Source: Mycolicibacterium stellerae (GTDB taxonomy: Bacteria > Actinomycetota > Actinomycetes > Mycobacteriales > Mycobacteriaceae). Taken from it: a stretch of DNA of 64,000 nt. Position numbers and translations under genes: made by a program. Of the stretch, positions 58,195-64,000 are shown piece after piece (the stretch's first letter is position 1; the number at the start of each line of letters is the position of its first letter). The notes below the pieces were generated by a model, which saw only the letters and a list, made by a program, of their open reading frames with translations, searched no databases and was not told the origin of the DNA. The DNA is taken from the NCBI RefSeq assembly GCF_003719305.1, contig NZ_RARC01000008.1, forward strand, positions 62,001-126,000, written 5' to 3'.

Positions 58195-58857
58195 ATGACC
58201 GACATCGACGCCTCGGGACCCGACTCGGCGCCGGAAACGTCGGCGCCCGCGCAAGCCGAAGAGAGCGACGCAGAGCTGACCGCGCGGTTCGAGCGCGACG
58301 CGATTCCGCTGCTCGACCAGCTCTACGGCGGTGCGCTGCGGATGACGCGCAACCCGGCCGATGCCGAGGACCTGCTGCAGGAAACCATGGTTAAGGCCTA
58401 CGCCGGCTTCCGCTCATTCCGTGAGGGGACAAACCTCAAGGCCTGGCTGTACCGCATCCTGACCAACACCTACATCAACAGCTACCGCAAGAAGCAGCGC
58501 CAGCCCGCGGAGTATCCGACCGAGGAGATCACCGACTGGCAGTTGGCGGCCAACGCCGAACACACCTCGACAGGGTTGCGGTCGGCCGAGGTCGAGGCGC
58601 TGGAGTTGCTGCCGGACAGCGAGATCAAGGAAGCTCTGCAGGCGCTGCCGGAGGAGTTCCGGATGGCGGTGTACTACGCCGACGTCGAAGGCTTTCCGTA
58701 CAAGGAGATCGCCGAAATCATGGACACGCCCATCGGCACTGTGATGTCCCGGTTGCACCGGGGCAGGCGCCAACTCCGCGGGTTACTGGCCGATGTGGCC
58801 AAGGATCGTGGTTTCATTCGGGGACAGCTCGACACCCCCGAGGAGGTGTCGTCATGA
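58195..58857 (+). CDS. sigH: ECF sigma factor SigH
   Basis: 220 residues from the ATG at 58195 ([10 protein letters not shown]), matching the usual mycobacterial start; an in-frame GTG at 58090 would add 35 residues and give a 255-aa form. Region 2 includes [26 protein letters not shown], and region 4 [29 protein letters not shown]. SigH directs the thioredoxin and mycothiol-linked oxidative and heat stress response. Its stop overlaps the rshA start (ATGA). Confidence 0.95.
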   Translation: MTDIDASGPDSAPETSAPAQAEESDAELTARFERDAIPLLDQLYGGALRMTRNPADAEDLLQETMVKAYAGFRSFREGTNLKAWLYRILTNTYINSYRKKQRQPAEYPTEEITDWQLAANAEHTSTGLRSAEVEALELLPDSEIKEALQALPEEFRMAVYYADVEGFPYKEIAEIMDTPIGTVMSRLHRGRRQLRGLLADVAKDRGFIRGQLDTPEEVSS

Positions 58858-59147
58858 CCGACGACGAACGCTGGTCCCCTCCAGTAGGCCCGGTAGATCC
58901 CGAGCACCCCGAGTGTGCGGCGGTGATCGCCGAGGTATGGACGCTGCTGGACGGTGAATGCACCGCAGAAAGCCGTGACAAGCTCAAGCACCACCTCGAG
59001 GAGTGCCCGGCGTGCCTACGGCACTACGGGGTCGAGGAGCGCGTCAAACGGCTGATCGCCGCCAAATGCAGCGGTGAGAAGGCACCCGAGGGGCTCCGCC
59101 AGCGGCTGCGGATCCAGATCAGCCGCACCACGATCACCCGCGGCTAG
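58854..59147 (+). CDS. rshA: Redox-sensing anti-sigma factor RshA
   Basis: 97 residues. ZAS-type motif H47-x3-C51-x2-C54 (HLEECPAC) with an additional C21, the set that binds zinc or disulfide-switches to release SigH. Overlap with sigH gives stoichiometric expression. Its stop overlaps the stop of the tiny bL37 gene on the other strand by 4 bp. Confidence 0.93.
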   Translation: MTDDERWSPPVGPVDPEHPECAAVIAEVWTLLDGECTAESRDKLKHHLEECPACLRHYGVEERVKRLIAAKCSGEKAPEGLRQRLRIQISRTTITRG

Positions 59148-59236
59148 CGCACCGACTTCGAGCCGGCGTTGGGCCGCTTGCCGTGATTGGCCTTCGAATG
59201 CTTACGGTCACGCTTCTTGCGGCCACGCTTGGCCAT
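59144..59236 (-). CDS. Large-subunit ribosomal protein bL37
   Basis: 30 residues, almost all basic: begins MAKRGRKKRDRKHSKANHGK and ends PNAGSKSVR. The first 24 residues match the mycobacterial-specific 50S protein bL37 as I recall it. Strong SD GGAGGT sits 7 bp before the ATG. It binds near 23S rRNA in cryo-EM structures of the M. smegmatis ribosome. It is too short for most gene callers. Tail-to-tail with rshA. Confidence 0.9.
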   Translation of the reverse strand: MAKRGRKKRDRKHSKANHGKRPNAGSKSVR

Positions 59237-59384
59237 GGTTCTACCTCCGTGTGATCAGGGGTTTGTGTACGCCCGCATCCAGCGGGGCGCGTCTTCTCCA
59301 TTCTCTCATGAGCCGGTGAGCAGTCTGCCCCCATGTGGTTGTGGTTCGATAGAGCGGCAGGCAGCCAATGTGAATGAGGTGAAG

Positions 59385-59600
59385 ATGGCCGAGGATGTTC
59401 GCGCCGAGATCGTGGCCAGTGTGCTCGAGGTCGTGGTGAACGAGGGCGATCAGATCGGCGAGGGCGACACCCTGGTGCTGCTGGAGTCGATGAAGATGGA
59501 GATCCCGGTGCTCGCCGAAGTGGCGGGGACCGTCAGCAAGGTGAGCGTGTCCGTTGGCGACGTCATCCAGGCCGGCGACCTCATCGCAGTGATCAGCTAG
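59385..59600 (+). CDS. Biotin/lipoyl attachment protein TB7.3
   Basis: 71 residues from the ATG at 59385. It is nearly identical to the Rv3221c product as I recall it. The biotinylation motif ESMKMEI holds Lys37. A free-standing biotinyl carrier with no carboxylase gene beside it; the mycobacterial homologue is found biotinylated. pdtaS follows after 24 bp. The upstream 148 bp separate it from bL37. Confidence 0.93.
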   Translation: MAEDVRAEIVASVLEVVVNEGDQIGEGDTLVLLESMKMEIPVLAEVAGTVSKVSVSVGDVIQAGDLIAVIS

Positions 59601-59624
59601 CGCTGGTTTTCCCCGTAGGGCCCG

Positions 59625-61121
59625 ATGTCTACCCTCGGTGATCTGCTCGCCGAGCACACAATGCTGCCCGGCAATGCCGTCGACCATCTGCACGCGGTGG
59701 TCGGTGAGTGGCAGCTGCTGGCCGATCTGTCCTTCGCCGACTATCTGATGTGGGTGCGCCGCGACGACGGCGCCCTGGTTTGTGTGGCGCAGTGCCGGCC
59801 CAACACCGCACCGACCGTGCTGCTGGCCGACGCCGTGGGCACGCTCGCCGCAGACGGCGATATGCCGTTGGTCACCGCGGCGTTCAAATCGGGCGCGATC
59901 GGGCGGGAAAGCCAAGAGGGGCAAGCCGATTCAGCGCCAGGCAACTCCATCTCGAGCGAGGCGGTGCCGGTTCGTTACGACAACAACATCGTCGCCGTTC
60001 TCACCCACCAGACCGCATTCGCCGCACGCAAGGCCAGCCCGCTGGAGCGCGCCTATCTCGACTGCGCTGGCGATCTGGTGCACATGCTGTCCGAGGGCAC
60101 CTTCCCCAACGTCGGGGACCTCTCGATCTCGCGGTCCAGCCCCCGGGTCGGTGACGGGTTCATCCGGCTCGACGTGGCAGGTGTGGTGGTATTCGCAAGC
60201 CCGAACGCGCTGTCGGCCTATCACCGGATGGGCCTGACCGCCGAACTGGAGGGGCAGAACCTGGTCGCGGTGACCAGGCCGCTGATCTCCGACCCGTTCG
60301 AGGCGCAGGAAATGGCCGACCACGTGCGCGACTCACTCGTCGGCGGATCCAGCATGCGGATGGAGGTCGACGCAGGAGGTGCGGCCGTCCTGTTGCGCAC
60401 AATGCCCCTGGTGGTGCACGGCGAAGCGGTTGGTGCGGCGATGCTCATCCGCGACGTCACCGAGATCAAGCGCCGCGACCGTGCGCTGCTGTCCAAGGAC
60501 GCCACGATCCGCGAGATCCACCACCGGGTGAAGAATAATCTGCAGACCGTCGCGTCGCTGCTGCGACTTCAGGCTAGGCGGACCAACAACGCCGAGGGCC
60601 GAGAGGCCCTGACCGAGTCCGTGCGCCGGGTGTCGTCGATCGCGCTGGTGCACGACGCGCTGTCGATGTCGGTGGATGAGGAGGTCAACCTCGACGGCGT
60701 GGTGGACCGGATCCTGCCGATGATGAATGACGTTGCCACCGTTGACACTCCGATCCGCATCAGCAAGACGGGTGATTTCGGGGTGTTCGATGCGGACCGT
60801 GCGACGGCGTTGGTCATGGTGATCACCGAGCTGGTGCAGAACGCCATCGAGCATGCCTTCGACGGCACCACCGACGCCGGAGAAGTGACCATTCGTGCGG
60901 AGCGTTCAGCGCGCTGGCTCGACGTTGTCGTCCACGACGACGGCCGCGGCCTGCCGGAGGGCTTCAGTCTCGAGAAGGCCGACCGGTTGGGGCTGCAGAT
61001 CGTCCGGACATTGGTGTCGGCCGAACTCGACGGTTCGTTGGGGATGCACGCCTCGTCCACCGGCGGCACCGACGTGGTGCTGCGCGTTCCGATCGGAAGG
61101 CGTGCGCGACTGGCGCAGTAG
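59625..61121 (+). CDS. pdtaS: Cytoplasmic sensor histidine kinase PdtaS
   Basis: 498 residues. N-terminal GAF-like domain (about 1-150), PAS domain (about 180-290), then HisKA_2 with phospho-acceptor His in IREIHHRVKNNLQTVASLLR and a HATPase domain with ELVQNAIEHAF and HDDGRGLPEGF. No membrane segment. It partners with PdtaR, an RNA-binding ANTAR regulator encoded elsewhere, and senses copper and nitric oxide in M. tuberculosis. Confidence 0.94.
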   Translation: MSTLGDLLAEHTMLPGNAVDHLHAVVGEWQLLADLSFADYLMWVRRDDGALVCVAQCRPNTAPTVLLADAVGTLAADGDMPLVTAAFKSGAIGRESQEGQADSAPGNSISSEAVPVRYDNNIVAVLTHQTAFAARKASPLERAYLDCAGDLVHMLSEGTFPNVGDLSISRSSPRVGDGFIRLDVAGVVVFASPNALSAYHRMGLTAELEGQNLVAVTRPLISDPFEAQEMADHVRDSLVGGSSMRMEVDAGGAAVLLRTMPLVVHGEAVGAAMLIRDVTEIKRRDRALLSKDATIREIHHRVKNNLQTVASLLRLQARRTNNAEGREALTESVRRVSSIALVHDALSMSVDEEVNLDGVVDRILPMMNDVATVDTPIRISKTGDFGVFDADRATALVMVITELVQNAIEHAFDGTTDAGEVTIRAERSARWLDVVVHDDGRGLPEGFSLEKADRLGLQIVRTLVSAELDGSLGMHASSTGGTDVVLRVPIGRRARLAQ

Positions 61122-61231
61122 CCGGCCGTTTACCTAAATCGCCGATCGTTGCGCAAATCGGACAATTGCAATTGCACACAGTTACGGCCCCGACTTTTTG
61201 CCGGGGCCGCTTCCGTGAGATTGCGGTGAGG

Positions 61232-61486
61232 CTAGACGCCGGTGCGGGCCTTCGTGCGGGCGTTGCGTCGCTTGAGTGCGCGCCGCTCGTCTTCGCTCAT
61301 CCCGCCCCAGACGCCGGCATCCTGGCCGGAGTCCAATGCCCAGGTCAGGCACTCGGCCGTGACCGGGCAGCGGTTGCACACGAGCTTCGCGTCAGCAATC
61401 TGCGCAAGCGCCGGACCGCTGTTTCCCACCGGGAAGAACAGTTCCGGATCCTCGTCGCGACAGACCGCCTTGTGGCGCCAATCCAT
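61232..61486 (-). CDS. whiB1: WhiB-family regulator WhiB1
   Basis: 84 residues. The [4Fe-4S] ligands C9, C37, C40 and C46 are at the same positions as in M. tuberculosis WhiB1, followed by GVWGGMSEDERRALKRR. WhiB1 is an essential nitric-oxide-responsive partner of SigA. The SD is GAGGAGAG upstream of the ATG. It is convergent with pdtaS. Confidence 0.97.
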   Translation of the reverse strand: MDWRHKAVCRDEDPELFFPVGNSGPALAQIADAKLVCNRCPVTAECLTWALDSGQDAGVWGGMSEDERRALKRRNARTKARTGV

Positions 61487-61607
61487 GTTTCAACTCTCCT
61501 CACTATGTGCGCAGCGGGGCGCACGAGCTTTTCTTCGGCTGTTAACGCGTGCGAACAAATTGTTTCTGCACTGTTGCTTACTTCGATGCTCCCACACGCT
61601 GAACAGG

Positions 61608-61644
61608 TGTCAATACCGTTCGGTAACTCGTGGGGTATCTCACT
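61608..61644 (-). promoter_or_regulatory. whiB1 upstream region: CRP-like site and -35 box
   Basis: On the minus strand AGTGAGATACCCCACG (61629-61644) differs by one base from the CRP (Rv3676) site I recall upstream of M. tuberculosis whiB1. A -35 TTGACA (61608-61613) follows; the -10 is not clear (GCATCG or AGCATC at about 61584-61590). The leader to the ATG would be about 90 nt. Confidence 0.6.
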
Positions 61645-61779
61645 ACGGCAATCTGTTCGCAATCGCCTCACTCGTTTGTACTACACTCAACCCACTTGCG
61701 CTCTCGTTGAGCCAGCCCGCCGCGATCGATGCAGCTCAACGACATTTCAGGGGCGCTGTGACCTAGCTGAACGCCTCCC

Positions 61780-61875
61780 GCGTCGTCTGGAACGTCACAA
61801 CTTCGCCGCAATCCGAGATAACCCCTGTCGATCTGGCACGCGGCGGGGCTGGTAGTTGCCCGTTGTGACATCAGA
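61780..61875 (-). pseudogene. Decayed fragment of the lipid-kinase gene 3' end
   Basis: About 80-90 bp align with the end of the intact lipid-kinase gene (62370-62460), for example the shared CAATCCGAG and GTCGATCTGGCA segments. On the minus strand it still reads ACQIDRGYLGLR, against ACQIDGDYLGLR in the real gene, but the downstream frame is disrupted. This is a relic of a duplication or of a lost paralogue. Confidence 0.55.
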
Positions 61876-62115
61876 CGACAACTGTCGGTGCTTGGGCAAC
61901 GGAGATCTGGGTGACGGTGATGGTGTCGCCCGTTCCTGGCACCCAAAACCGTCGAAATGAACCTGAGCAGCGCCTACCGCTCGGAATCCGCTCGCGTGCC
62001 CACCTGCACTCGCGACTCGGCGACGCCGATACCAGGGAAAACCCTGCTTCGGACGACACGCACGGCCAGTAGCGTCGATGCGGTGACCACTCCTGCGACG
62101 CGAGGGTGCTTCCTC

Positions 62116-62298
62116 ATGGAGTGGTATCAGCCCGCCTTCCGTCGGGCGGGCCTCGACGACGTCGTCGCCGCGCTTGGCGAGGCGGCAGCGCAACTGCATG
62201 GTCTTGGGCACCCGATACGGCTGCTCGTCGCCGTGAACGCGCCCACCGGCCAGGGAAATCCCTGTATTCCCCCGGGCACGCGGCACCTACCGTCCTAA
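62116..62298 (+). pseudogene. Possible truncated gene before the lipid kinase
   Basis: An ATG at 62116 opens MEWYQPAFRRAGLDDVV, which has the look of a real helical N-terminus and resembles small mycobacterial hypothetical proteins I half-remember. After about 45 residues the sequence turns to low-quality NAPTGQGNPCIPPGTRH and stops. It is probably a broken gene in a degenerated region between whiB1 and the lipid kinase. The rest of the 61487-62300 gap shows only the whiB1 promoter and the kinase-end relic. Confidence 0.35.
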
Positions 62299-62300
62299 TC

Positions 62301-62339
62301 GCGGATACGAAGCCGCGGAGGGGACGGCTTCGTATCCGC
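62301..62339. terminator. Perfect 15-bp hairpin terminator after the lipid kinase
   Basis: GCGGATACGAAGCCG (62301-62315), a 9-nt loop, then CGGCTTCGTATCCGC (62325-62339). It lies 17 bp downstream of the lipid-kinase stop on the minus strand and can work in both directions. Confidence 0.8.
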
Positions 62340-62356
62340 TTCACAACTTCTTTCGC

Positions 62357-63316
62357 TCAAAGTTTTTTCGCGGGCGGTGCGACCACCGCGAGGGCCTCGG
62401 GCACCGACCGGAACGTGACATCGTCGCGCAATCCGAGGTAATCCCCGTCGATCTGGCAGGCCACCGGGGTGTCACTGGTCACCCTGACCCACGCGAGGTC
62501 GTCGTCGCGGATCAGATGCTTGGCCACGATCTTGGGCTTCTTCGACAACATCTGCCGGACCAGCCGCAGGTTGGCCCAGACATTCATGCTGGTCGTGGCG
62601 AAAACGCCCAGCCCGGTGTCGAACGTGGTGGTGGGGTTCGTCCACACCGGCCTGGTGTTGGCATAGGTCCACGGGCTGGCGTTGGACACGAACGCGAAAT
62701 GCACGCCGGAAACCGGGTCACGACCGGGCAGATGAAGCGTCAGCGACGGATCCTTGCGGGCGTTGGCCAGCATTTCCCGCACGGCGACGCGGACGTAGCG
62801 CGATGCGGTGACCTTGCGGCCCTTGTCCCGCTGGGCCTCGACGGCCGCCACCACGTCGCCGTCCACCCCGAGGCCTGCGGTGAAGACGCCCCAGCGCTCG
62901 CCGCAGTCCATCAGGCCGATGCGCCGCCAGGGCTTTCTCCGCCGGTGCTCGCCAAGCAGGTCGACGAGCTGGTTGGTGGCTTCGGTCGGGTCCGGGCTGA
63001 TGCCGAGCGCACGGGCGAACACGTTCGCCGACCCGCCGGGCACCACGCCGACCGCGGGGGTGTTCTTGGGCGGTGTCCGGCCGCACTCGCCGAGGACGCC
63101 GTTGACGACTTCGTTCACGGTTCCGTCGCCGCCGTGCACGATCAGCACGTCGATGCCGTCACGGGCCGCGTCGCGGGCGATGTCGATGGCATGACCGCGG
63201 CTGTCGGTGTGGGCGATGGTCAGCTTGACCCGGCTCTCCAGCGCATGGGCGAGAAGATCGCGAGCGGCGGGCGTGGTCGACGTCGCGTTGGGGTTGACGA
63301 TCAGCACGGCGCGCAC
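62357..63316 (-). CDS. Diacylglycerol/lipid kinase family protein (Rv3218-like)
   Basis: 319 residues. DAGK catalytic signature HGGDGTVNEVVNGVL and VPGGSANVFARALGI in the N-terminal half, followed by the beta-sandwich C-terminal domain ending VACQIDGDYLGLRDDVTF. It phosphorylates a lipid or lipid-like alcohol with ATP; the mycobacterial substrate is not fixed. A decayed copy of its 3' end lies about 600 bp downstream. Confidence 0.88.
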   Translation of the reverse strand: MRAVLIVNPNATSTTPAARDLLAHALESRVKLTIAHTDSRGHAIDIARDAARDGIDVLIVHGGDGTVNEVVNGVLGECGRTPPKNTPAVGVVPGGSANVFARALGISPDPTEATNQLVDLLGEHRRRKPWRRIGLMDCGERWGVFTAGLGVDGDVVAAVEAQRDKGRKVTASRYVRVAVREMLANARKDPSLTLHLPGRDPVSGVHFAFVSNASPWTYANTRPVWTNPTTTFDTGLGVFATTSMNVWANLRLVRQMLSKKPKIVAKHLIRDDDLAWVRVTSDTPVACQIDGDYLGLRDDVTFRSVPEALAVVAPPAKKL

Positions 63317-63394
63317 GAGCCAAGAGCCTATCCGGGTCAGGTGTCGGGCCGGCTCAGCCCAGCTCGATGGACATCCGCGTGCACGTGGTCGTGC

Positions 63395-64000
63395 TCAGCC
63401 GTTCACCAGAGCCTTCTGCGAATCGGGCAGCTTGCGCCCGAGCAGTGCGGTGGGAACGTCCTTGGTCTCCCGCGCGGTCAACGCGGCCACTGTCGCGATG
63501 ACGCAGACGACGGCGGTGAAGACGCTGATGACAACCCAGCCACCTTCGCGGACGCCGCCGAGCGCAGTGACGATCGAAGGCGCGAAGCCGGCGACCAGGA
63601 AGCCGAGCTGGGTGCCGATCGCCATACCGGAGAACCGCACCTGGGTGCTGAACATCTCGCCGTAGAAGGACGGCCAGACCGCGTTCGCGGCCCCGTACCC
63701 GAAGGCGAAGGTGGCGACCGCCAGCGCGAAGGTCAGCACGGTGTTACCACTGCTCATCGACAGCAGGTAGAAGGGCAACATGGCCGCCGACGACAACGCG
63801 CCGTAGATGAACACCGGCTTGCGTCCGATCCGGTCGGCGAGCATGCCGAACAGCGGTTGAGTACCGAGCGCGAACACGTTGGCGACCACGACGAGCCACA
63901 CCGTGATGGCGCTTTCCAGGCCGACCTTCTTGCCGTAGGCGATGGCCAGAGTCGTAATCACCGTCGACACCGCGGCGATGAACGCGCAGAAGAACACCCG
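63395..64000 (-). CDS. MFS transporter of the MHS family, C-terminal part
   Basis: The frame runs from the stop at 63395 to the window edge, about 201 residues; the N-terminal half is outside. Five or six membrane segments and the second-half MFS loop GMLADRIGRKPVF are present, with the MHS-type AANAVWPSFYGEMFSTQVRFSG. Relatives carry metabolites such as shikimate, proline/betaine or alpha-ketoglutarate with protons. The substrate is not deducible from this part. Confidence 0.87.
   Translation of the reverse strand, partial: RVFFCAFIAAVSTVITTLAIAYGKKVGLESAITVWLVVVANVFALGTQPLFGMLADRIGRKPVFIYGALSSAAMLPFYLLSMSSGNTVLTFALAVATFAFGYGAANAVWPSFYGEMFSTQVRFSGMAIGTQLGFLVAGFAPSIVTALGGVREGGWVVISVFTAVVCVIATVAALTARETKDVPTALLGRKLPDSQKALVNG

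Noticed and set aside
61957..62298. 113-codon plus-strand ORF as a full gene
   Set aside because: The first 50 codons have no gene-like character, overlap a relic region and lack an SD; only the part from 62116 looks once-coding.

Overview
The window is high-GC actinobacterial chromosome from a Mycobacterium, most likely a rapidly growing Mycolicibacterium-type species. The evidence is gene content and order. The run cpsA, rmlD, wbbL, manB, fbiB, fbiA, whiB2, pmmA, manA, alkB-rubA-rubB-alkX, sahH, tmk, mtrA-mtrB-lpqB, hpf, secA1, a WS/DGAT gene, ppk2, desA3, rsgA, aroA, sigH-rshA, the TB7.3 gene, pdtaS, whiB1 follows, from memory, the M. tuberculosis order from Rv3268 down to Rv3218, read in the opposite direction. 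No tRNA, rRNA, CRISPR array or insertion sequence was recognised.

Layout. 0-2 kb: the 5' part of a Tat-exported multicopper oxidase, a small exported protein and a TIGR03089 protein. 2-6.5 kb: envelope sugar genes (cpsA, then rmlD, wbbL and the mannose-1-P guanylyltransferase on the other strand). 6.5-10.4 kb: an AbiEi/DUF559-like protein, a Nudix hydrolase and the F420 genes fbiB-fbiA. 10.5-16.8 kb: whiB2 and a mannose-metabolism operon (pmmA, a SIS-like gene, manA, a CDF transporter). 16.7-22.1 kb: an FAD monooxygenase, an amino-acid permease and the alkane hydroxylase operon. 22.1-30.6 kb: sahH, a secreted lipase, a hemophore-like gene, tmk and mtrA-mtrB-lpqB. 30.6-35.9 kb: a Rieske lipoprotein, a two-subunit molybdenum hydroxylase, a DUF2252 protein and a ComF-like gene. 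36-40 kb: hpf and secA1. 40-48.5 kb: a WS/DGAT gene, a BCCT transporter, ppk2, and the ferredoxin reductase/DesA3 desaturase pair with a TetR gene. 48.5-64 kb: a lipoprotein, an aldo/keto reductase, rsgA, aroA, SRAP, an aldehyde dehydrogenase, the sigH-rshA redox-stress locus with a 30-residue bL37 gene, pdtaS, whiB1, a lipid kinase and a partial MFS transporter.

The coding content is mostly conserved core. The most interesting material sits at the junctions. (i) A 27-bp exact tandem repeat between mtrA and mtrB encodes a 27-residue micro-ORF whose start overlaps the mtrA stop and whose stop overlaps the mtrB start, like a miniature MIRU element. (ii) The first 26 bp of wbbL are present three times in tandem, giving two 9-codon leader ORFs chained by GTGA overlaps. 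(iii) A shared 24-bp palindromic operator lies before the ferredoxin reductase and desA3, which sit beside a TetR gene. (iv) Several promoters can be read directly: alkB (apparently leaderless), whiB2, sahH, a SigH-type autoregulatory promoter, and a CRP-like site upstream of whiB1. (v) A decayed copy of the lipid-kinase gene end lies between whiB1 and the intact gene. All functional statements come from motif reading and remembered family knowledge; no database search was run.
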